A stretch of 64,000 nt of DNA from an uncultured Clostridium sp. (GTDB lineage: Bacteria; Bacillota; Clostridia; Clostridiales; Clostridiaceae), in NCBI GenBank assembly GCA_900548455.1, contig URKQ01000013.1:31379-95378 (forward strand), written 5' to 3'. This document shows, piece by piece, positions 52,469 through 62,059 of the stretch. Both the position numbers and the translations under genes were made by a program. The notes beneath the pieces are model-generated. The model did no database searches. It was not told the origin of the DNA and worked only from the letters and a program-made list of their open reading frames with translations. Numbering within the stretch: the first letter of the stretch is position 1; each line of letters opens with the position of its first letter.

Positions 52469-52602
52469 AACTATAGTATATCACAAATAATTAAAATTTC
52501 CATAGAATTTGTGAAATTTTTATCCGGATACTTATTTTTTTAACAATCTTTCATTATTACCCTATTTTATATATTCTATCATTATTTTTTTACCGGAAAA
52601 CT

Positions 52603-54786
52603 TTATTCTTTAAAATCAAGTTTTGATATATCTATAGTTATCTCATCTTCCTCTTCTTCTTCATTAGATTGAACAACTTCAAAATATATCTCATGATTAT
52701 CAATATCTACTTTAGAACAAATAACCTTTATTTCATCCCCTAATCTATATACATTCTTTGTCCTCTCACCAATTAAGCATAGATGCCTATCATCATATAC
52801 GTAATAATCATCTCTTAATTCTGTAATATGAACTAATCCTTCAATAGTATTAGGTAATTCAACAAACATACCAAAATTTGTTACAGAAGATATTATACCT
52901 TCGAATTCCTCACCAATTTTATCTAGCATGAATTCAGCTTTTTTAAGGTCATCTACTTCACGTTCAGCTTCAACTGCTATTTTTTCTGTATCAGAAGATT
53001 GTCTTGATGCTTCCACTACAAAGGTCTTAAGTTTCTTTTCTCTTTTTTCATTAAGACCACCTTGTCTTAATATTTCTTTTATAATTCTATGAATCACAAG
53101 GTCAGGATATCTTCTTATTGGTGATGTAAAGTGACAATAATATTTAGCCGCCAAACCAAAGTGTCCCACACATGCTTGAGAATACTTTGCTTTCATCATA
53201 GATCTTAATAAAAGAGTACTTACTACAGTCTCTTCTTTTTTACCTCTAACAAGTTCTAAAACCTTTTGAAGGTCCTTAGGATGTACTTCATCTTCTTTTA
53301 TTCTAACAGGATATCCTAAATTGTAGGCAAATTCACTGAAGTGTACTAGTTTTTCCATGTCTGGATCCTCATGAATTCTATATACAAAAGGAACATTCAT
53401 CCAAAAGAAGTGTTCGGCAATAGTTTCATTACAAACAAGCATAAACTCTTCAATAATAGTATTTGCTATTGCTCTTTCATAAATTGAAATATCTACTGGT
53501 TTCCCATTTTCATCAAGTTTGATTTTACATTCAGCAAAATCAAAATCAATTGCTCCTCTATTCATCCTCTTTTTATTTAGTATCTCATATAGTGCTCCCA
53601 TATTCTTAAACTCATTATATAGGTGCTTATATTTTTCTATTGTTTCTTTATCTTCATCTCTTAATATTTTTGTAACATCAGTATAAGTCATTCTTTCATT
53701 TGTTCTAATAACACTTTCAAAGATATCATGATCAATTACCTTACCATGCTTTGGTTCAATCTCCATAAAACAACTTAATGCCAATCTATCTACCTTTGGA
53801 TTTAAGCTACATACACCATTGGAAAGTTTTTTAGGAAGCATTGGAATTACCCTGTCTATAAGATAAACTGAAGTTCCTCTTTTAAATGCCTCTTTATCTA
53901 AAGGATTTCCTTCTGTAACATAGTGAGATACGTCTGCTATATGAACTCCTAATTTATAATTTCCATTAGATAAAAGTTCTATTGATACAGCATCATCTAA
54001 GTCCTTTGCATCTTCACCATCAATTGTAACCATAGTTACGTCTCTAAGGTCTCTTCTTCTATTTATTTCTTCCTGAGAAATCTCTTCAGGTATATTTTCT
54101 GTGAATCTTTCTACATCTCTTGGAAATTCTTCAGGTAAATTATGTTTTCTAATTATTGTTAGAATATCAATACCTCTATCTCCTTTATTTCCAAGAATTT
54201 CAACTATTCTTCCCTCTGGATTTCTTCTTTTTTCAGGCCAACTAGTTATTTCTACTACAACTATTTCACCAGTTTTAGCTCCAGCTCTATCTCCTTTAGA
54301 AATAAATATATCTTGAGGTATCTTTTTATCATCTGGTACTACAAATCCAAAGTTTCTACTATCTTCATATATACCTACAAGTCTTTTATTCTTCCTTTCA
54401 ACAATACGAACAATTTCTCCTTCGCTTTTTCTTCCCTTATCTTCATCTTTTAATACCTTAACAAGTACAATATCCTTGTTCATAGCACTATTTACATTAT
54501 TGGCTGGGATAAATATATCTGGTCTATCTTCATCTAAAATTACAAAGCCAAAACCCTTTTGACTTCCTGCAAAAACACCCTTAAGTATACCCATTCTTTC
54601 AGGGATTCCATAAAGCTCTGCTCTATTTTTAATTATTAGTCCTTCACTTTCCATATCATCAAGGATTTTTTTAAAATCATTTAAATCTCTTTTATTTATT
54701 CCAAATATTCTAGACAATTCTTTTAAACTCATAGGCTTATAAGCCTGTTCTTTCATAAAACTAATTAATATTTCTTTAATCTTCAT
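52603..54786 (-). CDS. rnr: Ribonuclease R
   Basis: Processive 3'-5' exoribonuclease that can unwind structured RNA and degrades the mRNAs released by trans-translation. The 727-residue protein has an N-terminal winged helix (about 1-65), two cold-shock domains (GSQKGFGFVILD; EDSRNFGFVVPDD), the RNB catalytic core with the acidic cluster TIDGEDAKDLDDAVS, the FTSPIRRYPDLVIHR motif, and a C-terminal S1 domain (GIISSVTNFGMFVEL). The tail is acidic rather than Lys-rich. Its link with ssrA and smpB in this stretch fits its role in tmRNA-coupled decay. Confidence 0.97.
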   Translation of the reverse strand: MKIKEILISFMKEQAYKPMSLKELSRIFGINKRDLNDFKKILDDMESEGLIIKNRAELYGIPERMGILKGVFAGSQKGFGFVILDEDRPDIFIPANNVNSAMNKDIVLVKVLKDEDKGRKSEGEIVRIVERKNKRLVGIYEDSRNFGFVVPDDKKIPQDIFISKGDRAGAKTGEIVVVEITSWPEKRRNPEGRIVEILGNKGDRGIDILTIIRKHNLPEEFPRDVERFTENIPEEISQEEINRRRDLRDVTMVTIDGEDAKDLDDAVSIELLSNGNYKLGVHIADVSHYVTEGNPLDKEAFKRGTSVYLIDRVIPMLPKKLSNGVCSLNPKVDRLALSCFMEIEPKHGKVIDHDIFESVIRTNERMTYTDVTKILRDEDKETIEKYKHLYNEFKNMGALYEILNKKRMNRGAIDFDFAECKIKLDENGKPVDISIYERAIANTIIEEFMLVCNETIAEHFFWMNVPFVYRIHEDPDMEKLVHFSEFAYNLGYPVRIKEDEVHPKDLQKVLELVRGKKEETVVSTLLLRSMMKAKYSQACVGHFGLAAKYYCHFTSPIRRYPDLVIHRIIKEILRQGGLNEKREKKLKTFVVEASRQSSDTEKIAVEAEREVDDLKKAEFMLDKIGEEFEGIISSVTNFGMFVELPNTIEGLVHITELRDDYYVYDDRHLCLIGERTKNVYRLGDEIKVICSKVDIDNHEIYFEVVQSNEEEEEDEITIDISKLDFKE

Positions 54787-54851
54787 ATTTCACTACCTTT
54801 CATTTAGTACACTCTTATTATATACCAAATACCATTTTATATAACATACCC

Positions 54852-54889
54852 AAAAAAAGTATTGGTCCAAGGCTACCTTGGACCAATAC
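54852..54889 (-). terminator. Strong terminator between the pseudouridine synthase gene and rnr
   Basis: GTATTGGTCCAAGG pairs perfectly with CCTTGGACCAATAC around a 3-base loop, followed by seven T residues on the minus strand. Confidence 0.92.
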
Positions 54890-55086
54890 CACATTTGTGT
54901 AATAGTTTAGCATATATAACCGCATTATTGTATAACTCTTGGGGAAAGTTACACTGTAAATAAAAGGGGTTTGCTTTTATTATCTTCATCTATTATTATA
55001 GATTCTCCCACCCTTTTATTCAAATTAACTTAGAATAAACTTTATAAATATAGTATTAACATATTTATCAAACTAAGTCTATTTTA
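54890..55086 (-). other. Intergenic region with partial structure between rsuA-type gene and its terminator
   Basis: About 200 bases lie between the pseudouridine synthase stop and the terminator. On the minus strand AATAAAAGGG and CCCTTTTATT pair over about 40 bases, and a 20-codon GTG frame (MGESIIIDEDNKSKPLLFTV) lies between them with AAAGGG just before it. It may be a long 3' UTR, a tiny gene or an RNA. I see no known family. Confidence 0.35.
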
Positions 55087-55803
55087 TTACAAACTCTGTA
55101 ATATATCAATTTCTTCTTCAGTAAGCTCTCTATATTGGCCTTCTTCTAAAGATTCATCTAACTCCATAGGTCCAAACTTTACTCTTTTTAAATAGACAAC
55201 ACTTTTATCTAAGGCCTCAAACATCCTTTTAACTTGATGAAATTTTCCTTCTTGAATAGTAACATATACCTCAGCCCCATCCTTTGATGAAGAGATAATT
55301 TCTAATTTCCCTGGCATACATTTATAACCATCATCTATTGTAATTCCCTTTTCAAAAGCTTTCATATCACCTTCATCAACAGGTTTATCAATCTCTGCAT
55401 AGTAAACCTTATTAACATGATTTTTAGGTGCTATCAACTTATGATTTAAAGCACCATCATTAGTTAAAAGTAAGAATCCTACAGTATCTTTATCTAGTCT
55501 TCCCACTGGAAATGGTTCAAATGCTTGATATTCTGGATCAATTAAATCTATAACTGTTTCATCATGATTATCAAAAGTAGCACTAACAACCCCTGCTGGC
55601 TTATTTAATAATAAATATATAAACTTTCTATAATTAACCTTTTCTCCATTAATCTCAATTATATCTTTATCTGGATCAATCTTAGTTGCACTATCCTTTA
55701 CTATTTCACCATTTACTATAACTTCTCCAGCCTTACAAACAGCCTTTATTTCTTTACGTGTACCATATCCCATGTTACCTAAAATTTTATCTAAACGTTC
55801 CAT
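55087..55803 (-). CDS. 16S rRNA pseudouridine synthase, RsuA/RluB family
   Basis: Converts a specific uridine in rRNA to pseudouridine. The 238-residue protein has an N-terminal S4 RNA-binding domain (MERLDKILGNMGYGTRKEIK...AGEVIVNG) and the catalytic domain with the RsuA-type Asp motif PVGRLDKDTVGFLLLTNDG, then the KVYYAEID strand and EGKFHQVKRMFEALD. Length fits RsuA rather than RluA enzymes. The exact target uridine is not assignable from sequence by eye. Monocistronic. Confidence 0.92.
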   Translation of the reverse strand: MERLDKILGNMGYGTRKEIKAVCKAGEVIVNGEIVKDSATKIDPDKDIIEINGEKVNYRKFIYLLLNKPAGVVSATFDNHDETVIDLIDPEYQAFEPFPVGRLDKDTVGFLLLTNDGALNHKLIAPKNHVNKVYYAEIDKPVDEGDMKAFEKGITIDDGYKCMPGKLEIISSSKDGAEVYVTIQEGKFHQVKRMFEALDKSVVYLKRVKFGPMELDESLEEGQYRELTEEEIDILQSL

Positions 55804-55902
55804 ATTTCAACCTCACTTTGTTATTATCTAAAATCATTATATCATAATATGCATATATAAATTAACAAACTACCTTTTCCCTATATTATTACCATATAAC
55901 CT

Positions 55903-55949
55903 CAAAAGAAAACGGAGCTATCACACTAGTTATTTACTGCGATAGCTCC
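55903..55949 (-). terminator. Terminator after the lytic transglycosylase gene
   Basis: GGAGCTATC pairs with GATAGCTCC, with a further CACA/TG-rich loop; TTTTCTTTT follows on the minus strand. It lies about 110 bases beyond the stop at 56059. Confidence 0.8.
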
Positions 55950-56058
55950 TACCCTTAGTAACATTTCACCATATTATAATTTTTATATTAGATAAACTTT
56001 GCTATTAGTAGATATATCACCTCAAGTGAACCATCTACAGGCCCGCTCGGAATTAATA

Positions 56059-56874
56059 TTAGCCATTTAATAGGCCATTTATTTTAACTAAGTAATTTTT
56101 AGTTTCTGAAGGCAATTTATAAAAATCACTGGAGCTATTAATTGCTCTAGATGACATATTCCCAGGTCCAAAATTATATGCTGCTAGTGCCATATTCAAA
56201 TTATTACCATACTTTTGCAAATACTCTTTTATATGTTTTGTTCCAGCATTAATATTTTGCTCAATGTTAAATGGATCTGTAACACCATATTGCTCTATAT
56301 TGCATGGCATAAGTTGCATAAGTCCTTTAGCTCCAGCAGAAGAAACTGCTGTAGGATTATAATTAGACTCAACTTGAATTATAGCTCTTATTAGCTGCTC
56401 ATTTACACCATATGTCTGTGACGCATTCTTAATTGCATTTTCAATTCTTTCTCCATTAGAAAGTCCTAATATATCTGTCATTGTAGAACTGGTATTGCCC
56501 ACTCTTAAAAGTACATCGCTTAATGCCTGCCCATTATTTACAGCACTATTTTGTATCAATCCCTGTTTAATCTGATTGTCTCTCTTACTCATAGCGCCAA
56601 GTAGTGAGGATAACATTACGTTAAATCCATTAGAAGAAGAGCTTCCGCTACTATTACTATTACTTCCCATTGAACCATTTGATCCTGTAATACTTGAACA
56701 CATCATTCCAAGCATTACACCTGTTAATAAATCACTTGAAGTTCCACTATTGCTCCCAGGCCCTAGCATACTAGTTAAATTCCCTAGTACCTCACTATTG
56801 GTAGTCTTATTAGTGCTATTTAAAGTACTTGAACTTAAATTGTTATAAACGCTACCTATACTATTAAAACTCAT
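56059..56874 (-). CDS. Lytic transglycosylase (SLT domain) without signal peptide
   Basis: A 271-residue protein. The C-terminal SLT domain (about 150-270) has the catalytic Glu in IIQVESNYNPTAVS, the SSAGAKGLMQLMP motif and LAAYNFGPGN, so it should cleave peptidoglycan. The N-terminal 110 residues are Ser/Asn/Gly-rich and low in complexity, with no signal peptide or membrane span. Such domains without a leader are seen in flagellar-type muramidases or proteins exported by other routes. It lies 9 bases after a seven-module Y_Y_Y protein and is co-transcribed with it. Confidence 0.9.
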   Translation of the reverse strand: MSFNSIGSVYNNLSSSTLNSTNKTTNSEVLGNLTSMLGPGSNSGTSSDLLTGVMLGMMCSSITGSNGSMGSNSNSSGSSSSNGFNVMLSSLLGAMSKRDNQIKQGLIQNSAVNNGQALSDVLLRVGNTSSTMTDILGLSNGERIENAIKNASQTYGVNEQLIRAIIQVESNYNPTAVSSAGAKGLMQLMPCNIEQYGVTDPFNIEQNINAGTKHIKEYLQKYGNNLNMALAAYNFGPGNMSSRAINSSSDFYKLPSETKNYLVKINGLLNG

Positions 56875-56883
56875 ATGTTCCTC

Positions 56884-58890
56884 CTATTCTTTACAGTTCA
56901 CCTCACATAAATCATAATCATCATAAGAATTTCTTGAATAATTACTTTTACATAAGGCTAGTATCTTATATCTTCCCTTGTAAAACGGCATAAAAGTATA
57001 ATAATTCTTTTTACTATATCTTTGAATTAATTTCCACTCACCATGTTCCATTAAATAAAATTCAAAAAGATTATCTTTTCCACCATCACAGTTAACATAA
57101 AAATTTACATCTTCATTTCGTTTAATATCATTTCTATCTAACTCAATCTTACAATTGGAAATCGGAGCTCCTTGCAAAACACTAAAGGAAGCTTCTTTCT
57201 TACAATCATAATCATTAGTACTATTAATATTTTTACAATATATTTTAATTGAATATTTTCCTCCACACCTTGGAAGAAGTTTAAACTTCTTATCTTTCGA
57301 ATAATTAGTAGTTTCAACTTCTCTATCATTAATTTCTACTCTATATCTAACTAATGTATCCTCAGTATTTTCAGTGATTACTTCCAGTTCAATATCATCA
57401 CCTAAAATATACTCACTTCTTTTATCCATTAAAATATATTCTATCTTTGCTGGAATAAATTCTTTACAGTCCAAATACACTAAAGAATGAACATCATATT
57501 CTCGTACAGACTTTGGATGTTTAACTCTAACTTCTATTTCATACTTTCCCACATTAGTAGGTGTAAACTCCATTGTATTATCTTCATTGTATTCTGTATA
57601 TTCTACTTTTTTTCCTTCTTTTTTCACAATAAATTCATATAATAAATTATCGGCACCAGTAGCTTGTACATTTATACCTACTTTATCATTTTTCAAAATA
57701 TATTTATCTTTATTTAACTTTATTTCTTTAATGAATACATTTTGAGTATAATCTTCCTCTATAACAAAATCCATAACTGACTTTTCTTCATAGTCCTCTT
57801 TATAGGTACTATCTTTAATTAAAGCTGTTATTCTATACATTCCACTTTTTTCAGGTGTCCACTTATAACTATTGCAGGTTGAATAAGCTGAACTTTGATT
57901 ATAATTACCATCAATTACGAACTTATATAAGAGGTTGTTTCCCCCTGCACAAATCACTTTAAATTCTATAGGCATTCCCTGTACTTGAGGTGTGCTTAAA
58001 TCTGAAGTAAAGCTAATTACTTTTATCGGCTTATATTTTAAAACCTCATAATGAATTATCGCCCTATCATCATACCTATGTTGGGAATACATATCCTTAA
58101 CCATGCATAATAGTTTATACTTCCCTGGAATTACCTCTGTAAATTCCGCTATCCTTCTACTGGAGTAATCTTGAACTACATGCATATTTCCATGTTCATC
58201 AATTTTTATAAACTTATACATTATTATTCTATTTTCATCAAACTTAGCATCCACTTCAAAGGTTAATTCCTTATTAATAATCAAATCGTTAGTTAAGCAT
58301 TTTATATTATTTATCCTTACGGGCTTCATTGGCAAAACCTTAAATTCTATATTTTGAAAATCGTCAAATTGATTTCTAGATCCCTCGTCTTTACACTCAA
58401 TTAAAATATCAATCTTACCTTCTTTACTTGGTGTAAAGGATAAAGAGGTATCTAGCGAATAATCTTTAATTAAATTCCACTTGCTACCTTCCTTTATCCA
58501 AAACTTACATAACACAGGAAGGCTACTTGGAACCACATTTATTTCTATCTTATCTCCTAAGTTTATCTCATTGCTGCTAATTACAACATCCTTTATAAGC
58601 TTTTCAGAAACCGTTCCTACCACAAAATCTATTCTAGATGTAAAATCACTAGACTTTTTCCCACCTTTTCTTTTTGCTAAAACCATCACTATATATTTTC
58701 CATCTTCACTTGGAGTCCAATCAGCAAAGTTATCCTCAGTAAAATCCTTTATAATTTCCCATCCTCCACCACATTTCACTGTAAACTTATAGAGTAAATC
58801 TTCTGATATTTTATTTTCAATAAAGATTTTTATCTTAGTTCCTTTTTCTTGTGGACTTGGCAAACTTGTACCTATTATCATCTCATTCAT
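56884..58890 (-). CDS. Repeated triple-tyrosine (Y_Y_Y) module protein
   Basis: A 668-residue protein built from about seven similar strand-rich modules of 85-95 residues. Each has the pattern of the Y_Y_Y motif: a YKFIVDG/YRVEINDRE-type strand, a W/FTPS-GKYKI turn (WTPSEDGKYIVMV; WTPEKSGMYRITA; FMPFYKGRYKIL) and a final Y-D-D segment. No signal peptide, membrane span or anchor is visible. In clostridia such repeats occur in proteins next to muramidases and are thought to bind polysaccharide, which is inference. The frame opens at 58905, but GGAGG favours the ATG at 58890. It is the first gene of an operon with the transglycosylase. Confidence 0.85.
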   Translation of the reverse strand: MNEMIIGTSLPSPQEKGTKIKIFIENKISEDLLYKFTVKCGGGWEIIKDFTEDNFADWTPSEDGKYIVMVLAKRKGGKKSSDFTSRIDFVVGTVSEKLIKDVVISSNEINLGDKIEINVVPSSLPVLCKFWIKEGSKWNLIKDYSLDTSLSFTPSKEGKIDILIECKDEGSRNQFDDFQNIEFKVLPMKPVRINNIKCLTNDLIINKELTFEVDAKFDENRIIMYKFIKIDEHGNMHVVQDYSSRRIAEFTEVIPGKYKLLCMVKDMYSQHRYDDRAIIHYEVLKYKPIKVISFTSDLSTPQVQGMPIEFKVICAGGNNLLYKFVIDGNYNQSSAYSTCNSYKWTPEKSGMYRITALIKDSTYKEDYEEKSVMDFVIEEDYTQNVFIKEIKLNKDKYILKNDKVGINVQATGADNLLYEFIVKKEGKKVEYTEYNEDNTMEFTPTNVGKYEIEVRVKHPKSVREYDVHSLVYLDCKEFIPAKIEYILMDKRSEYILGDDIELEVITENTEDTLVRYRVEINDREVETTNYSKDKKFKLLPRCGGKYSIKIYCKNINSTNDYDCKKEASFSVLQGAPISNCKIELDRNDIKRNEDVNFYVNCDGGKDNLFEFYLMEHGEWKLIQRYSKKNYYTFMPFYKGRYKILALCKSNYSRNSYDDYDLCEVNCKE

Positions 58891-58909
58891 TATAACTACC
58901 TCCAAATAT

Positions 58910-58945
58910 GGTTATATATCTTCATTTGGTTATATATCTTCATTT
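58910..58945. repeat. Two tandem copies of an 18-base sequence
   Basis: GGTTATATATCTTCATTT occurs twice without a gap (58910-58927 and 58928-58945), followed by a further GG. It lies just upstream of the ribosome site of the Y_Y_Y gene, in its leader or promoter. Confidence 0.9.
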
Positions 58946-59096
58946 GGCCTTATTCATAAGCAATAATTAACAAAACATTCTATCTTCATTATACTACTTT
59001 GCCATATTATGTAACAATATATATCTTCCTACATAAAACACACTTTCTTAGGCAAATTTCATGATAATCAAACTTTTTTCAATAAAAAGTGCCATA

Positions 59097-59130
59097 AAAA
59101 GAAAAGACAGTTATATTACTTTAACTGTCC
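59097..59130 (-). terminator. Terminator overlapping the YaiI-type stop codon
   Basis: ACAGTTA pairs with TAACTGT around a short loop, with CTTTTCTTTTT following on the minus strand. The stem includes the TAA stop at 59121-59123. It ends the pgi transcript. Confidence 0.8.
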
Positions 59131-59567
59131 TTTCCACTTTGAAGTATTAACTTTTCTAAATTATATCTCAATCTTTCATTATCTTCTTCAGTTCTTTTTT
59201 TAGGATTGGATGTTTTATTGCCGCTTCTTCTTGCCTTTGCACTAAGATGTCTTTCAAATAATAATTTATCAATATTATTTTCTGAAAAAATATATCCTTT
59301 AGGACTAATAGCATAAGATTTTTTTCCTAAAACCATTGCTGCAACACCATAATCTTGAGTTACAACTATATCATTTCTCTTTGCTTCATTAGCAATTCTC
59401 ATATCCACGGCTTGATATCCACTTTCCATTATTATAACTTCTGCATAATCACTTGCTATTACATGATTAAAATCACAGTATATCTTAAGAGAAATATTAT
59501 ATTTTTTAGCTACTTCTTCAATAATATTTCTTCCTGCACATCCATCACCATCTACAATAATAGCCAT
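59121..59567 (-). CDS. YaiI/YqxD family protein (DUF188)
   Basis: A 148-residue cytoplasmic protein of the UPF0178/DUF188 family, a PIN-like fold. The marks are IIVDGDGCAG at the start, VITQDYGVAAM-like TQDYGVAAMVLGKKSYAISPKG, and the basic RRSGNKTSNPKKRTEEDNERL tail region. Acidic residues of a PIN-like site are conserved, suggesting a nuclease, but no activity is established. It lies 4 bases after pgi and is co-transcribed. Confidence 0.9.
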   Translation of the reverse strand: MAIIVDGDGCAGRNIIEEVAKKYNISLKIYCDFNHVIASDYAEVIIMESGYQAVDMRIANEAKRNDIVVTQDYGVAAMVLGKKSYAISPKGYIFSENNIDKLLFERHLSAKARRSGNKTSNPKKRTEEDNERLRYNLEKLILQSGKDS

Positions 59568-59571
59568 CTTA

Positions 59572-60927
59572 CTACCTTCCTAACTTTTTAAGCAGTTCAT
59601 CCTTAAGTTCTTCATATCCTGGTTTACCTAAAAGGGCAAACATATTTTTCTTATAAGCCTCAACACCAGGTTGATCAAATGGATTTATTCCCATTAAATA
59701 CCCCCCAATAGCACAAGACATTTCAAAGAAATATATTAACTCCCCAATAGATCTAGCATCTAATTTAGGAACACTTAAAACTATATTAGGAACCCCACCT
59801 TCTCTATGAGCTAAAATAGTTCCTTCCATAGCTTTCTTATTTACAAAATCAATTGTTTTATCCGCTACAAAATTTAGTCCATCCATATCTTCTTCATTAT
59901 ACTCTATTGTAATACTTTCCACTGGATTTTCTACATTAATTACTGTTTCAAATATGTTTCTCATACCATCTTGAATATATTGTCCCATGGAGTGTAAATC
60001 TGTTGAGAAATTAACTGCTGACGGAAATATTCCTTTGCCATCTTTTCCGTGGCTTTCACCAAACAATTGTTTATACCATTCTCCAAAATATTGAAGTGCA
60101 GGCTCATAATTTACTAATATTTCAGTAGTTTTTCCTCTTTCATACAATAGATGTCTAACTGCTGCATACTTATAACTTATGTTTTCACTAAGATCCTCAT
60201 TTCCATAAGCTATTCTACCAACTTCAGCTCCAGACATTAATTCTTCTATATCTATTCCTGCTACAGCAATAGGAAGTAATCCCACTGGAGTCAATACGGA
60301 GAATCTTCCTCCTACATCATCTGGAATTACAAAAGTTTCATATCCTTCTATATCCGCTAACTTCTTAAGAGCCCCTCTTGCTCTATCAGTAGTAATATAG
60401 ATTCTATCCTTAGCTTCTTCTTTTCCATATCTATTTTCAATTACTTCTTTAAAAATTCTAAAGGCAATAGCTGGTTCTGTAGTTGTTCCTGACTTGGAAA
60501 TAACATTAATAGAAAAGTCTTTCCCTTCTATTATTGATAATAACTGGCTAATATAAGTGGAACTTATATTATTTCCCACGAAATATACCTGTGGAGTTTT
60601 TCTATTTCCCTTATTTAAATCATTAAAGAAATTTCCTCTAGCTGCTTCTATTACAGCTCTAGCTCCTAAATAAGATCCTCCAATACCTATTACAATAAGT
60701 ATATCAGAATTTTTTTGTATTTTGCTTGCAGCTGCCTTAACTCTATTAAACTCTTCTTTATCATAATTAGAAGGCAAATCAACCCAACCTAAAAAATCAC
60801 TTCCCGCTCCACTTTTACTGTGAAGTGTTTCATGTGCTGCAACTACCATTGACTTTAAATTATTAATTTGCTCCTCAGTTACAGTTCCTTCTAAATTATT
60901 TAAATTTAATTTTAAACCATTGGTCAT
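59572..60927 (-). CDS. pgi: Glucose-6-phosphate isomerase
   Basis: Interconverts glucose-6-phosphate and fructose-6-phosphate in glycolysis and gluconeogenesis. The roughly 451-residue protein has the Firmicute length and the signatures VIGIGGSYLGARAVIEA, VISKSGTTTEPAIAFR, DDVGGRFSVLTPVGLLPIA, and GESHGKDGKGIFPS with the C-terminal Lys region PGVEAYKKNMFALLGKPG. A GTG at 60939 opens the frame, but AAGGTGG is spaced for the ATG at 60927. It is followed at 4 bases by the YaiI-type gene and preceded closely by the cation antiporter gene. Confidence 0.97.
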   Translation of the reverse strand: MTNGLKLNLNNLEGTVTEEQINNLKSMVVAAHETLHSKSGAGSDFLGWVDLPSNYDKEEFNRVKAAASKIQKNSDILIVIGIGGSYLGARAVIEAARGNFFNDLNKGNRKTPQVYFVGNNISSTYISQLLSIIEGKDFSINVISKSGTTTEPAIAFRIFKEVIENRYGKEEAKDRIYITTDRARGALKKLADIEGYETFVIPDDVGGRFSVLTPVGLLPIAVAGIDIEELMSGAEVGRIAYGNEDLSENISYKYAAVRHLLYERGKTTEILVNYEPALQYFGEWYKQLFGESHGKDGKGIFPSAVNFSTDLHSMGQYIQDGMRNIFETVINVENPVESITIEYNEEDMDGLNFVADKTIDFVNKKAMEGTILAHREGGVPNIVLSVPKLDARSIGELIYFFEMSCAIGGYLMGINPFDQPGVEAYKKNMFALLGKPGYEELKDELLKKLGR

Positions 60928-60950
60928 ACCATTACCCACCTTCTCATTTT

Positions 60951-61970
60951 CTATAGTGTTATAAATAAAAATCCAATATATAGTACATAAACACTTAAGA
61001 GTGCTATACCATTCTTCTTAGTATATTTTCCCTTTAACATTACAGGCATAATTATTAACAACATCATAACAAGCGCCACTGGAATATCTAAAAGTAATGT
61101 TTGATGGAAATTCACAAATCTAGTATCGCCAATAAGTAGATTTCTAGCATTTATAACAAGTCCATCTTTAGAAATTATCCCACATGTAGATACTATCATG
61201 GTAATATTTAATATATTTGCTCCTATAATATTTCCTACTGCAACTCCACCTTCTTTTTTCATAATAGAAGTAATTGCAGTTACAAGTTCTGGTAATGAAG
61301 TTCCTAACGCAACAACCGTTAAGCTGACAATTCCCTCAGGAACCTTGAAATACTTAGCGATTATTTGAGCATTATCAACTAATAGATTAGCGCCTATTAC
61401 AATAAGTGCAGCTCCACATATAAACATAACAACATTTTTTGCTATAATTTTTTTAGTAGGTTTTTCTATAGAAGACGCCTCTACTGCTACTGCCGCTTCA
61501 CTTGATGAACCCATAGATTGTTTTGCTTCCTTAAGATTTTGCCTTATGTAATAAATTAATACTAATAATAACATTAGCCCTTCAATAATGTTTATGTTTC
61601 CATTTGTAGAGAATAACAACAATAATATGGTACTTATAACCATAATAAATGCCTTAGGCATAAATGAATTTTTATCAACCTTTCCTGGCATAAATATCAT
61701 TGATATTGCAAGAATCAGTCCTGTATTACATATAATAGAACCTATTGCATTACCTATGGCTATATCTGGCGATCCACCTATAGTTGCTATGGTTGATACA
61801 AATAATTCTGGTAGTGTTGTAGCTAAACTTACTATTGTTGCACCTATAATAATATTAGGTATACCTGTTACTTTTGCAACCCATATTGCAGCATCTACAA
61901 AAAGGTCTCCACCTTTAATTATCACTACTAAGCCAATAATAAAAAGTACAATTGGTAAAATTATTTCCAT
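60951..61970 (-). CDS. Calcium/sodium antiporter (CaCA family, YrbG-like)
   Basis: A 339-residue membrane protein with ten predicted segments in two inverted halves, each with the alpha-repeat of the family: GATIVSLATTLPELFVS followed by GNAIGSIICNTGLIL in the first half, and TVVALGTSLPELVTAITS followed by GNIIGANILNITMIV in the second. These conserved Glu and Asn residues bind the cations. It probably exports calcium in exchange for sodium or protons. The pgi GTG/ATG start region is just 11-23 bases downstream. Confidence 0.93.
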   Translation of the reverse strand: MEIILPIVLFIIGLVVIIKGGDLFVDAAIWVAKVTGIPNIIIGATIVSLATTLPELFVSTIATIGGSPDIAIGNAIGSIICNTGLILAISMIFMPGKVDKNSFMPKAFIMVISTILLLLFSTNGNINIIEGLMLLLVLIYYIRQNLKEAKQSMGSSSEAAVAVEASSIEKPTKKIIAKNVVMFICGAALIVIGANLLVDNAQIIAKYFKVPEGIVSLTVVALGTSLPELVTAITSIMKKEGGVAVGNIIGANILNITMIVSTCGIISKDGLVINARNLLIGDTRFVNFHQTLLLDIPVALVMMLLIIMPVMLKGKYTKKNGIALLSVYVLYIGFLFITL

Positions 61971-62059
61971 ACTTCATCCCCCATTCTACTATGTCAGTAT
62001 ACAATATTCTACCAATTGTTTCAAATAAAATTCAGATTAATTTTTTGAATCTTTAGTCT

